From Tectiglobus sp965247245 (GTDB taxonomy: Bacteria > Pseudomonadota > Alphaproteobacteria > Rhizobiales > Hyphomicrobiaceae), in the NCBI GenBank assembly GCA_965247245.1, contig CBDFGV010000003.1, positions 2,852,001 through 2,916,000 on the forward strand: a stretch of DNA of 64,000 bases. The letters run 5' to 3'. The notes under the pieces were generated by a model. It made no database searches and was not told the origin of the DNA. It saw only the letters and a program-made list of their open reading frames with translations. Position numbers and translations under genes: made by a program. The first letter of the stretch is position 1, and each line of letters starts with the position of its first letter. Shown in pieces: positions 25,635-34,484 of this stretch.

Positions 25635-26062
25635 TGAGTAGCAACCAACACCGCGAACTCAAGTGCCATGTCGGGATTGGTGACGCCGTCACGGGCGAGG
25701 CACTGGTCGCAGACGACAACTTCTCAGCCCGCTATGACCTTGACCGCATCAAAGGCATATTCTCTCGTCCGCAACATGCCCTCGCCGGCCAGTCCTACGT
25801 TGACAAGATCCTCGTCCTGAATACGGCTAAGGGCGGCGTCGCTTCGGCCTGGATGCTCTACGAGATGAAATCTCGCGGCCTGGCGCCCAAGGCCATCCTG
25901 TTCAACGCGGCCAATACGATCCTGGCGCAGGGCGCAGCCCTGGCCAACATGGCCATGGTCGACAGATTTGCCGACGGCGACGTGACCAAGCTGATCAAAA
26001 CCGGGGAACTCGTCACGGTGAAACCCTCAGAAGGGGTTGTACTCGTGGGCTCAGCTGAATAA
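25634..26062 (+). CDS. Aconitase X small (swivel, DUF126) subunit
   Basis: A 142-residue DUF126 swivel domain, the partner of the catalytic aconitase X subunit. The segment TGEALVADDNFSARYDLDRIKG and the KGGVASAWMLYEM region are typical. In some organisms the two are fused; here they are separate genes with coupled translation (the stop and start share an A). The ATG at 25634 is preferred over the GTG directly before it. The active enzyme should be a cytosolic heterodimer. No other gene follows within the likely operon: 273 bases separate it from the SHMT gene, and those bases contain a strong hairpin. Confidence 0.92.
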   Translation: MSSNQHRELKCHVGIGDAVTGEALVADDNFSARYDLDRIKGIFSRPQHALAGQSYVDKILVLNTAKGGVASAWMLYEMKSRGLAPKAILFNAANTILAQGAALANMAMVDRFADGDVTKLIKTGELVTVKPSEGVVLVGSAE

Positions 26063-26117
26063 CCCAGCTCAACATTCACCCCAACAGAATCCGGCGAATA
26101 CCGCTGCACCGGCCTAT

Positions 26118-26155
26118 GATCCTGCCTGCGCGAAACGACGCATCCCGGCAGGATC
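26118..26155. terminator. Stem-loop after the aconitase X operon
   Basis: A perfect 9-base stem, GATCCTGCC (26118-26126) with GGCAGGATC (26147-26155). Inside the loop TGCG and CGCA can pair as well. There is no T-run after it on the plus strand, so it may be a weak terminator or a structured leader of the downstream SHMT gene. No known riboswitch pattern is recognised. Confidence 0.35.
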
Positions 26156-26335
26156 GCGACGTCGTGCCCCTTTAGGTCGAAGTTGCAAATTGACACGCGA
26201 GTCCCGGCTTGACTAGGAAGTCAGGACACGCGCTGCGTTCTCGTATGCAGGAAGTGTCGCGTCTACGATATCTGGCAGCCCCGGAAGCGGCCAGTTAAGG
26301 ATCCATCACTGAACGAAGCCCGGAAGTCGTCGAAC

Positions 26336-27847
26336 ATGACAAACAGCAGCGCCCTGCAGTCCTATATCTCCAAAGTCGGAGCTGACGGTGTCACGCCAGA
26401 GGCAGCCGCCTTCTGGGCCAACATGGACCTTATAGCCAAAGTCGAGCCGTCTGTGCGCGATGGCATCATCAGTGAATTGAAGGATCAGCGATCTAGCCTC
26501 AAGCTAATTGCCAGCGAGAACTATTCATCGCTGTCCGTGCAATCTGCTATGGCCAATCTCCTTACCGACAAGTACGCCGAGGGCGCCAGCGGCGCGCGCT
26601 TCTACGCCGGCTGTGAGAACGTCGATGAAATCGAGAGCACAGCGAGCGATCTGGCCTGTCAGCTCTTCGGTTGCGATCATGCTTATGTCCAGCCACACTC
26701 CGGATCAGATGCCAACCTAGTCGCCTTCTGGGCCATTCTTCGTGAACGGGTACAGCTGCCTGCACTAGCGCAGTATCAATCGAAGAACCCGCTGGATCTG
26801 AATGCCGCTCAATGGGCCGAGGTCCGCGCCGAGCTTAACAATCAGAAACTGTTCGCCATGGACATGTTCTCCGGTGGCCACCTGACGCACGGCTATCGCT
26901 TCAACATGTCGGCGCAGTTGTTCGATGTTCACCAATACACAGTGAGCAAAGAGACCAACCTCCTGGACTACGACAATCTCTGGGCACAGCTGAAAGAAAT
27001 CCGACCGCTCGTTTTTCTGGTGGGTTACAGCTCCTACCCGCGCAAGATTGACTTCGCAAAGATGCGGCAGATGGCAGACGATGTTGGTGCCGTCCTGATG
27101 GTCGACATGGCCCACTTTGCCGGTCTCGTCGCTGGTGGCGTATTCGAAGGTGACGCGAACCCCGTCCCTTACGCCGACGTCCTCACCTCAACGACCCACA
27201 AAACACTTCGCGGCCCGCGAGGCGGTATCGTGCTCTCCAAGAAGGAATTTGCAGAGAGCGTCGACAAAGGTTGTCCGATGGTGATGGGTGGACCTCTGCC
27301 GCACGTGATCGCCGCCAAGGCGGTTGCTTTCCGCGAAGCTCTGTCGGACGGCTACAAAGATTACGTCAAGCAGGTTGTCGACAATGCCAGCGCACTTGCC
27401 GAAGGTTTGAAGTCGAACGACATACCGGTCGTGACTGATGGTACCGACAACCACCTTGTCGTTGCCAACATTTCCTCTCTCGGGTTGACCGGTCGCCAGT
27501 GCGAAGGCGCACTGCGCGAATGCGGCATCACGGCGAACCGCAACGTTGTACCATTTGATGAAAACGGTCCGTGGTTCACCAGCGGCCTCCGCTTCGGCAC
27601 TCCATCTCTGACAACGCTCGGCATGAAGCAGGGCGAAATGAAAGAGATTGCGAACCTGATCAACGACGCACTGCGCGGCACCAGTCAGGGCAAAATCGCA
27701 TCTGGTCCGAACGCCGGCAAGCCATCGCGCGGCGCCTTTGTACTTGCTCCGGAAACGCAGGAAAAAGTCAGCGCTGACGTCCGCGCGCTACTTTCCAGGT
27801 TTGTGCTCTATCCAGAAATCGACCTCGATGTGATTGACGGCGCGTAG
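26336..27847 (+). CDS. glyA: Serine hydroxymethyltransferase, enlarged form
   Basis: A 503-residue PLP enzyme of the GlyA family that interconverts serine and glycine with tetrahydrofolate. Family landmarks are LKLIASENYSS, the SGSDANLVAF loop, and the PLP lysine in TSTTHKTLRGPRGG (about residue 289). Ordinary bacterial SHMT has about 420 residues. This one has an extra N-terminal stretch (about 45 residues), an insertion at about 136-172 ahead of GGHLTHG, and an insertion near the C-terminus. Long forms like this are known in some lineages. Position beside AcnX and a Ser/Thr dehydratase suggests a catabolic copy (inference). Confidence 0.92.
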   Translation: MTNSSALQSYISKVGADGVTPEAAAFWANMDLIAKVEPSVRDGIISELKDQRSSLKLIASENYSSLSVQSAMANLLTDKYAEGASGARFYAGCENVDEIESTASDLACQLFGCDHAYVQPHSGSDANLVAFWAILRERVQLPALAQYQSKNPLDLNAAQWAEVRAELNNQKLFAMDMFSGGHLTHGYRFNMSAQLFDVHQYTVSKETNLLDYDNLWAQLKEIRPLVFLVGYSSYPRKIDFAKMRQMADDVGAVLMVDMAHFAGLVAGGVFEGDANPVPYADVLTSTTHKTLRGPRGGIVLSKKEFAESVDKGCPMVMGGPLPHVIAAKAVAFREALSDGYKDYVKQVVDNASALAEGLKSNDIPVVTDGTDNHLVVANISSLGLTGRQCEGALRECGITANRNVVPFDENGPWFTSGLRFGTPSLTTLGMKQGEMKEIANLINDALRGTSQGKIASGPNAGKPSRGAFVLAPETQEKVSADVRALLSRFVLYPEIDLDVIDGA

Positions 27848-27881
27848 TCTTCGCGCCCTCGACCCTCATCAATAAGCCAGC

Positions 27882-28460
27882 TTACTTCGCCTCGGTCCAG
27901 CTCTCCGAGAACGCGAGTGCGCACGTGCTGAATGGATGGCCTTCGCGCTCACGCGGCCAGGCCTGGCCTTTGGCCTGCTCACCGTCTACGACCAGCCGCG
28001 TCCCCATCGCCGGGATCAGCACGGTGCACACGCCATAAGGACGATCCGGTGCTTGGTTCGGCTGGGTGTGGACAAGCAGCGGTTCACCAATGTCGTACCA
28101 GGTTAATGACAGATCTTCGTCAGCGGTCATGATCCGCTCGGTCCAATAGTACTTCGGATCACCTTCCTTCGAGAACTCAGCATCAATCACCGGCATTGAC
28201 GTATCGGCCAACTCGCTATTGAGCATGCCCTGCACCGTATTCTGCAGCCAGCGCGTCATCGCGATGTTGTCAGAATAGATATGCCATTTGTTCTCGGTCA
28301 GCTCGCTCTTCAAGTACAGCACGTGGCCGGGTCCACCAGGGCTGAACAACACACGCCAAAAGCTGGCGTCGGTTGAATTGGGATCACCATCTTTCTCAGA
28401 CAAGCGAATGAACGGGTTTTCGCCCGTCATGATCGTGCGGTTCACATCAACAGTCGACAT
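27882..28460 (-). CDS. Conserved-looking protein of unknown function
   Basis: A 192-residue soluble protein with no signal peptide or membrane segment. It starts MSTVDVNRTIMTGENPFIRL and is rich in aromatic residues (SFWRVLFSPGG, KYYWTERI, LSLTWYDIGEP). It looks like an all-beta protein and I do not recognise the family. It is the last of three small minus-strand genes (cupin, NTF2-like, this one) separated by about 80 bases each. Together they may serve one catabolic task. Confidence 0.7.
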   Translation of the reverse strand: MSTVDVNRTIMTGENPFIRLSEKDGDPNSTDASFWRVLFSPGGPGHVLYLKSELTENKWHIYSDNIAMTRWLQNTVQGMLNSELADTSMPVIDAEFSKEGDPKYYWTERIMTADEDLSLTWYDIGEPLLVHTQPNQAPDRPYGVCTVLIPAMGTRLVVDGEQAKGQAWPREREGHPFSTCALAFSESWTEAK

Positions 28461-28540
28461 CTCAAATCTCCCTCAATGAATTCTGGCAAGCCGTGCTTAA
28501 TATCACGCCACATCCTCTGGCTGTGAAACAGCGACAACGC

Positions 28541-28921
28541 CTATCCGATATACTTCCAATAGGTGTCTTTCTTTGTGACGTAGCCGTCGCGAAACTCCCA
28601 GAGATCGCACCCGACATACTCAAAAGGCTCGCCACCCGCTGGCGTACCGCGCACCACCCATTCCGAAATCGCCTTGCTCTGATCTGCAACCCAGTGGCGC
28701 ATCTCTTCCCAGCGCATGTCTGGAATTTCACCATAGCGAGCCCGCAGGACTTCGCCGATCTCTTCCTTACCAACGCACTTTCGGCCTTCCGGCGCGTTTG
28801 GACCACGTGCCATCAACCAGACGCAGTCATCGGTGAAGTGAGAGAGAATCGCGTCAACGTCATGTTGGTTGAAGCCATCCTGGATCTCATCAAGTAGAGC
28901 AATTGTCACTTCGCGGCCCAT
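28541..28921 (-). CDS. NTF2-like / SnoaL-type protein
   Basis: A 126-residue alpha+beta cone protein of the NTF2-like (SnoaL/limonene-epoxide-hydrolase fold) kind. Typical features are the opening helix LLDEIQDGFNQHDVDAILSHFTDDCVW (in parts), and the repeated aromatic ends CDLWEFRDGYVTKKDTYWKY. Members are small enzymes or binding proteins. Start at 28921 has GGGAGGTG upstream. It lies between a cupin gene and an unknown gene on the same strand. Confidence 0.82.
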   Translation of the reverse strand: MGREVTIALLDEIQDGFNQHDVDAILSHFTDDCVWLMARGPNAPEGRKCVGKEEIGEVLRARYGEIPDMRWEEMRHWVADQSKAISEWVVRGTPAGGEPFEYVGCDLWEFRDGYVTKKDTYWKYIG

Positions 28922-28999
28922 CAATCACCTCCCTCGCATTTTTTTCTAGCAAGTCCGCAGGAGCCGGCATCACCCGACCACGAGCCTTGCCGGCCATCG

Positions 29000-29449
29000 T
29001 CATTTCTCCAAATTCATATCGGCATCCGCCGTATCGGCGCGTTTGTCGAAACGTCCTTGATATATCGGCCGCGCACCCGTTGTCGGCCCGGGATACTGCA
29101 CGAACAGCATCGTACAACCCGCTTCCGTAAACATGTCGTGCTCTTCATGCGGGTCGCCGTGATAGACGATATCGCCTTGTCGCAAGGTGCGGTCGCCGTA
29201 TTGGCATTCACCGTCGAGAATGTACCAGACCTGCGCAAAATCGTGACGATGGCACGGAAAACCGGTGCCGGCTGGATAGTGAATGGTCCCGGTATTTGGC
29301 GCCGTCGGATCAGCGTCAGTCGGGTGGATGACCATACGGGTCTCATTGCCAAAGCGCCCGATTTGGCCAGGATGCTGATCCGGACGCGCTACCTCGCAGG
29401 TGCGATGCCCATCTGCGGTACGTGGAATTGTCTTATCTGTCTCAGACAT
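29000..29449 (-). CDS. Cupin-domain protein
   Basis: A 149-residue single-cupin protein. The first cupin motif is visible as GTGFPCHRHDFAQVWYILDGE (in parts: G-x5-H-x-H-x3-x-E/D-like with CHRHDF) and the second as GDIVYHGDPHEEHDMF. The His-rich second motif suggests metal binding. The product is probably a small metal-dependent enzyme or sensor in the cytoplasm. An ATG three bases upstream (29452) is equally possible; GGAG precedes both. It starts the three-gene minus-strand set and diverges from an ArsR-type regulator, which may control it. Confidence 0.83.
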   Translation of the reverse strand: MSETDKTIPRTADGHRTCEVARPDQHPGQIGRFGNETRMVIHPTDADPTAPNTGTIHYPAGTGFPCHRHDFAQVWYILDGECQYGDRTLRQGDIVYHGDPHEEHDMFTEAGCTMLFVQYPGPTTGARPIYQGRFDKRADTADADMNLEK

Positions 29450-29631
29450 CATAAGCTCCAATCATTCCCGAATGTGCAATTCGGATCGCCAACACTTTAG
29501 GACCCTGACTCAAAAATCTTTGTCACTTGCAACAGCCCCATAGTAAGACCGACGACCCGGTGATTGACAAGAAGTTTCATTTCCCTGCCAAGGCCCATTG
29601 ACATTGAATAAGCAATTAGCAAGTTAGCTAT

Positions 29632-29949
29632 ATGACAATTGAGCAGCAGGACATTGAAGCAGGCTTCCGCGCTCTTGCCAGCGATCGGCGCCTGAAGATC
29701 CTGGGCTGGTTGCGCGAGCCTGACAAACACTTTCCACCCCAGGTGGACGGTGATCTGCTAAAGGATGGCGTATGTGGCGCATTGATTGCGCAAAAGATGC
29801 GGGTCAGCCAGCCAACGGTTAGCGAGCACCTCCGCGTCCTGACGCAGGCCGGTTTCCTGAAGCCTAAGCGCATCAAACAATGGACGTTCTACAAACGTGA
29901 CGAAGCCAAGATCAAAGCACTGAAGCGCGCCATGATGTCCTGCATCTGA
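29632..29949 (+). CDS. ArsR/SmtB-family transcriptional regulator
   Basis: A 105-residue winged-helix protein. The helix-turn-helix reads LIAQKMRVSQPTVSEHLRVL (about 57-76) and the wing KRIKQWTFYKRDEA. There is only one cysteine in the helical part (VCGAL), so the classic CxC metal site is absent and the signal may be non-metal. TTAGC is repeated at 29616-29620 and 29624-29628, just before the start codon, a possible autoregulatory operator. It is followed 49 bases later by a Ser/Thr dehydratase gene and diverges from the cupin set. Confidence 0.88.
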   Translation: MTIEQQDIEAGFRALASDRRLKILGWLREPDKHFPPQVDGDLLKDGVCGALIAQKMRVSQPTVSEHLRVLTQAGFLKPKRIKQWTFYKRDEAKIKALKRAMMSCI

Positions 29950-29998
29950 ACCGCTGCTAAACAACAAACCACAGAACGCCAGGGCCAGGGAGCCACCC

Positions 29999-30973
29999 AT
30001 GACAGCCGACGAAAAAACCACAGCTGCGATGTTATCCAATGTCACGCCCGAGATCATCGAGAAGACCTATGAGATCATCCGCCCGCACGTTCGCAAGACG
30101 CCGGTGATCGAAGCTTCGCCGAAAGACTTCGGCCTCGACGTGCCAACGCGCCAACCGGTGACTTTCAAGCTCGAGTTCATGCAGCACGGCGGATCATTCA
30201 AAGCCCGCGGCGCGATGAACAACGTGTTGACACGGGAAGGGGCGAGCAACGGCGTCGTGGCGGCTTCCGGCGGCAACCATGGTGTCGCCGTTGCCTACGC
30301 CGCGCGCCAGGCCGGCGTGCCCGCCAACATCTTTGTTCCGTCGATATCGTCACCGGCAAAGATGAAGAAGATCGAGAGTTTTGGTGCCAAATTGAACGTC
30401 GCTGGAGATCTCTACGCCGATGCGTTGGCTGCCAGCGAAGCCTATCTCGAGAACTCGGATGCCATATCCATTCACGCCTATGACCAGGATGAGACACTGG
30501 CCGGGCAGGGCACGGTCGCCCTTGAGTTCAGGCAACAGTGCAACGTCGACACGATGCTCGTGGCAACCGGCGGCGGCGGTTTGATTGGTGGCATGGCGGC
30601 TTATCTTCAGGGTCGCACCAAGCTGGTATCCGTCGAGCCGGAAGCCGCACCGACGCTGCATGATGCACTCGCCGCCGGCAAGCCAGTCGACGCACCTGGC
30701 GGTGGCGTTGCCGCCGACAGCCTGGCACCCAAGCAGGTTGGGCAGAAGATGTTCCCCTTCGCCGCAGCTTATGTTGCCGAAGCCATCCTCGTCACCGATG
30801 ATGCCATCATTGCAGCACAGAGACAGCTATGGGACACACTCCGCGCTGTTCTGGAACCGGGCGGAGCCGCTGCATTCGCCGCCCTTGCCAGCGGTGCTTA
30901 CAAACCCAAACCAGATGAGCGCGTCGGTGTCTTACTCTGCGGCGCCAACAGTCATGCCGTGAATTTCGACTGA
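29999..30973 (+). CDS. Threonine/serine dehydratase (fold-type II PLP enzyme)
   Basis: A 324-residue PLP enzyme. The PLP lysine is Lys68 in HGGSFKARGAMNN, the substrate-binding ASGGNHGVAVAYAA follows, and the phosphate-binding loop is ATGGGGLIGG. It lacks a C-terminal ACT regulatory domain, so it is the short catabolic form that deaminates threonine or serine, or a related beta-hydroxyamino acid such as 3-hydroxyaspartate. It is in line with the ArsR regulator and a GNAT gene. Possible metabolic link to the SHMT gene upstream (inference). Confidence 0.92.
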   Translation: MTADEKTTAAMLSNVTPEIIEKTYEIIRPHVRKTPVIEASPKDFGLDVPTRQPVTFKLEFMQHGGSFKARGAMNNVLTREGASNGVVAASGGNHGVAVAYAARQAGVPANIFVPSISSPAKMKKIESFGAKLNVAGDLYADALAASEAYLENSDAISIHAYDQDETLAGQGTVALEFRQQCNVDTMLVATGGGGLIGGMAAYLQGRTKLVSVEPEAAPTLHDALAAGKPVDAPGGGVAADSLAPKQVGQKMFPFAAAYVAEAILVTDDAIIAAQRQLWDTLRAVLEPGGAAAFAALASGAYKPKPDERVGVLLCGANSHAVNFD

Positions 30974-31007
30974 CATTTCATGCAGCCCCACAACACGGGA
31001 CGCGACA

Positions 31008-31535
31008 TTGACCACCAGCTTTGAGATCTACGACGACAGCGACTTTGCGGAAGTCAGCGCGCTTTGGACGCGCATCAATCGGGATCTCGCACCGCCTGAC
31101 ATGCGCGCGCAGTTCGAACGCTACATTGAAAATTCAATCAACGATGAACTTGCTCAGGCAGATGAAGCATACCCACAAAGCGAGGGTAGTGCGCTTTGGG
31201 TTGTCAAGCAGGCCGGGGCCATTATTGGGACGTTCGGCGTCCAGCGCGTCAGCGAAACCGATATTGAACTGCGCCGGATGTATCTCGACAGTCAGTACCG
31301 CGGACAGGGGTTGTCACGTAAAATGCTAATGCACGCCGAAGAGCATGCGCGGCAGCAAGGTTTCCATCGCATGATCCTGAGCACCGCCGAACTGCAGGCT
31401 GCAGCCGTCAAGTTCTATGACAAGTCCGGCTATGAACTGACCAAGACCGAGACCGCAAGCGCCATGAGCAGCAAAACCGTCGGCAACAACGTTAGGCGGC
31501 GGCACTATCAGAAGATCCTAAACCCATCGATTTAA
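31008..31535 (+). CDS. GNAT-family N-acetyltransferase
   Basis: A 175-residue GNAT protein. The acetyl-CoA loop is in the segment YRGQGLSRKMLMHAEEHARQQG (read in two parts: RGQGLSRK is the R-x-x-G-x-G/A signature) and the C-terminal strand AAVKFYDKSGYELT is typical. I use the TTG at 31008, 34 bases after the dehydratase stop, since no in-frame ATG upstream fits. Substrate unknown; probably amino acid or a small amine given the operon. Confidence 0.85.
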   Translation: MTTSFEIYDDSDFAEVSALWTRINRDLAPPDMRAQFERYIENSINDELAQADEAYPQSEGSALWVVKQAGAIIGTFGVQRVSETDIELRRMYLDSQYRGQGLSRKMLMHAEEHARQQGFHRMILSTAELQAAAVKFYDKSGYELTKTETASAMSSKTVGNNVRRRHYQKILNPSI

Positions 31536-31573
31536 CCCGCTCTTTGGCTGCGCAGGACAATCACGCCCAACGA

Positions 31574-32902
31574 TCAATCATAATGCCCGTCGGCGCCACG
31601 GAAGCGGCCCGCCTTGCGATCCATCAGTCCATAGAGCCCGATTGCGAACGGCATGAACCACGGCTTGCCCCAGTAGAGCGGCACCGAACTAGGCGCCGGC
31701 CCATCAAAAACCGTCTGCGCCTTCGGCGACCCCAAAATCTTATAGGCGGCTTTCTCACCAAGCCAGCGCGCCCAAACGACACCAGAGCCACAATACCCGC
31801 AGGCATAGACGACACCATCACGCTCAAACAGCCGTGGTTGCTCATCGCGGGTGAACGCAACAAAACCGTTCCACGAATACTCAATCTTGGTATCCGAAAG
31901 CTCCGGGAAAATATCGACCAGGCCGTTCTTGATATGTTGGATGTTGACCTGCGGATCCTTCGAGAACATGGTCTCGCGCGCGCCAATGACGATGCGCCGT
32001 CCATCGGGTGACGGACGGTAATAGCGATAAAGCTTGCGCACTTCGCTCATCGCACGCCCGCGCGGCATAAGGTGACGCATCAGGTTTTCTGACAACGGCT
32101 CTGTCACGATGATCCGACTGGTCACTGGAATGAGGCGACGCTGCAGCCAGGGGTTAGCTTCATTGGTGTAGCCATTGGTGGCCATCACGATATTCTTGCA
32201 GCGAACGACACCGCGTTCAGTCGCAACGTCATAGCCCTGTTCAACACTTTGATAGCCGTCGACACCGGTCTCGCTATGAACCACGACGCCGGCTTTTTCT
32301 GCTGCGCCCAGCAAGCCGGCATGCAGTTTCGCAGGATTGAGATGGCCGATATCCGGTCGAATGGCACCGCCGTGGTAGAGCGTACTGCCGACCTCATTGC
32401 CTTGCGCGCTGCGAGGCACCATCTCGATACTAACATCAAAGTGCTTGTTCATGAGATCAGCATCACGGCCGAGATCATCGTAATCATCAGTTTGGATGGC
32501 CGCCGTAAAACGACCGTGGAGGCGCTGATCGCAATCAATCTCTTCTTCTTCGATGAACCGCCATAGGTCTGCTCGCGCGTCCTCTGCTTCCTGGTAAAGA
32601 GCCACCGCCGCCTTCTCTCCCAGCCGGTCAATCGCCTTTGGGAAGCCCATCCGAAGACTACCGCTCGCGATCCCACCGTTGCGGCTCGATGCGCCTTCAC
32701 CGGCGCGCTGACGGTCGAACACATAGACACTGCGGCCTTCCTTCGCGAGCACCCGCGCAGCTGCCAGTCCTGTGTAGCCTGAGCCGACGACCACGACATC
32801 ACACTCAGCCGGAATGTCTTTCACCGGCAGGGATTTGGGTTCGGCAAAGTCCCACCAATAAGGATTGTGCGAGACATCATGTTGGGGACGTTGAGCTGCC
32901 AT
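31574..32902 (-). CDS. FAD-dependent amine/amino-acid oxidoreductase (DadA/PuuB-like)
   Basis: A 442-residue flavoprotein. The dinucleotide motif is VVVGSGYTGLAAARVLAKEG (about 36-55), followed by RAGEGASSRNGGIASG, the pattern of the DAO family branch containing gamma-glutamylputrescine oxidase and glycine-betaine-type oxidases. The C-terminal YACGYCGSGVVWA motif also binds FAD. It oxidises a secondary or primary amine in the cytoplasm. It follows an MFS transporter gene by 104 bases on the same strand, which could import the substrate. It is convergent with the GNAT gene. Confidence 0.9.
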   Translation of the reverse strand: MAAQRPQHDVSHNPYWWDFAEPKSLPVKDIPAECDVVVVGSGYTGLAAARVLAKEGRSVYVFDRQRAGEGASSRNGGIASGSLRMGFPKAIDRLGEKAAVALYQEAEDARADLWRFIEEEEIDCDQRLHGRFTAAIQTDDYDDLGRDADLMNKHFDVSIEMVPRSAQGNEVGSTLYHGGAIRPDIGHLNPAKLHAGLLGAAEKAGVVVHSETGVDGYQSVEQGYDVATERGVVRCKNIVMATNGYTNEANPWLQRRLIPVTSRIIVTEPLSENLMRHLMPRGRAMSEVRKLYRYYRPSPDGRRIVIGARETMFSKDPQVNIQHIKNGLVDIFPELSDTKIEYSWNGFVAFTRDEQPRLFERDGVVYACGYCGSGVVWARWLGEKAAYKILGSPKAQTVFDGPAPSSVPLYWGKPWFMPFAIGLYGLMDRKAGRFRGADGHYD

Positions 32903-33006
32903 GTTAATTGACCGTTCTTGTTTCCAGGGAGTTCAGTGCTCGTCTGCTCGCAATCCAGACAGGCAAACAAATCGTCGTCGATCCCATATCATATCACGCC
33001 ACCACA

Positions 33007-34197
33007 TCATGCACGCTTGAAGTGGCGCGACGCTCTCAGAATGAGCAACGCTGCGACCGCCTCCATCGCGACCAGCATCCACAAGGCAATCGTATAGTCG
33101 GTCGACTGGTCACGCAACAGACCGACAAACCAGGGTGTTAGCCCTGCAAAAATGTACATCACCACATTTACCATGGCGTACGTGCGGCCATAACCATTGG
33201 CACCAAACACCTCACGCACCAGGATCGGTGGCAACATCACGATGGCACCAACAAACAAGCCCGCAATCGCGCAACCAATGAATATCCCGGTCACATCATG
33301 GGACATGACGAGAAACGCGATGCCCGTGCCGTAGAGGAGATAGCTCAGCATCGCCAAGGTCGCGACGGTCAGCCAACGGCTTGCGAGACCAACGATCAGG
33401 CGGCCCAGAGCCGAAGCAATGGCGATAACTGTGACGGTCAACGATGCGGTTAGTTGATCAGATTGAGCTGCAATCATCGGAACTTGGTGCGCGAGGAAGC
33501 CAACCTGCCCGCCGAGGCCAAAGGCGGCTGCAATCGCAATCAACCAGAACTTCCATTGTCGCAGAACGTGCCAGGCGGAGAATGCAGGTTGATCGGATAC
33601 TGTCGCGCCGACGCTTGTAGGACGACCGATGAGGTAAAACAGACATGCGATGATGAACGCCACGCCGAGCACTACAGCTCCGGTTATCGTTACCGTCAGT
33701 CCAAAACCGCGAACGGCCGAGCTTTGCACTAACCAAACGGGCACCAATGCGCCACCGACGCTGGCACCGGTCAAAGCGACACCGAGAACAGCGGCGAAAC
33801 CGCGGGAGAACCATGGCACCAGCGTCGGGCTGATGGCCGCCGCAGCAAGCGCCGGATAGCCGAAGCCCATGGCAATGTAGATGACGTAGAGATGCCAGAG
33901 GGCCGAGATCTGCGAAAGAGCGATAAGGCCGCCACCGATGCACAGCCCGCCCATCGCAACCACCGGGGCCGGTCCCAACTTGTCGACGAGCAGACCGACA
34001 AACAGCGTTCCCGGCAGGCTTGCAATCCAGAACACGAGGATAGCGCTCGATATCAGCGACGCGGACCAGCCCTGATCACGCATCAGTTGGTCCATGTAGA
34101 CACTGTGCCCATAAAACACGGTGCCCCAGGCCATCACGGCCATCAGGAAGCACATGGCCGTAACGCTCGTGCGCGCCACCGGCGTCGAACTTACCAT
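33007..34197 (-). CDS. MFS transporter (oxalate/formate antiporter-like)
   Basis: A 396-residue protein with twelve predicted membrane segments. The layout (SVYMDQLMRDQGWSASLISSA near the N-terminus, GLLVDKLGP loop, central RPTSVGATVS loop) is like the monocarboxylate/oxalate-formate branch of the major facilitator superfamily, which moves organic anions. It is upstream of the amine oxidase gene on the same strand, and diverges from an LLM gene across 287 bases where I see no gene. The substrate cannot be deduced. Confidence 0.9.
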   Translation of the reverse strand: MVSSTPVARTSVTAMCFLMAVMAWGTVFYGHSVYMDQLMRDQGWSASLISSAILVFWIASLPGTLFVGLLVDKLGPAPVVAMGGLCIGGGLIALSQISALWHLYVIYIAMGFGYPALAAAAISPTLVPWFSRGFAAVLGVALTGASVGGALVPVWLVQSSAVRGFGLTVTITGAVVLGVAFIIACLFYLIGRPTSVGATVSDQPAFSAWHVLRQWKFWLIAIAAAFGLGGQVGFLAHQVPMIAAQSDQLTASLTVTVIAIASALGRLIVGLASRWLTVATLAMLSYLLYGTGIAFLVMSHDVTGIFIGCAIAGLFVGAIVMLPPILVREVFGANGYGRTYAMVNVVMYIFAGLTPWFVGLLRDQSTDYTIALWMLVAMEAVAALLILRASRHFKRA

Positions 34198-34484
34198 GCG
34201 TTACTCACCCGTTCGGTCTTCTCGTGAGATGGCATTCAGATCATCGAGCTTGGATTGGTTTGAATCGAATGCTTGAACCTTAGGCGCTCGACGCGGCCTT
34301 GGATATCGCTCAGTTTGAGATGATCACCGACATGTTTTCCATCGTATTTTTCATCCGGTCATCTGGCCATTCTGCCAATCCGGCAGTAGTTGGAACCCAC
34401 CACATTGCAACTGACAGCGCATCGAGGCGCATAAACCGGTGAGCCTCAAGCACTAATGAATGCGAGTTGGGGGAGACAACAGCC

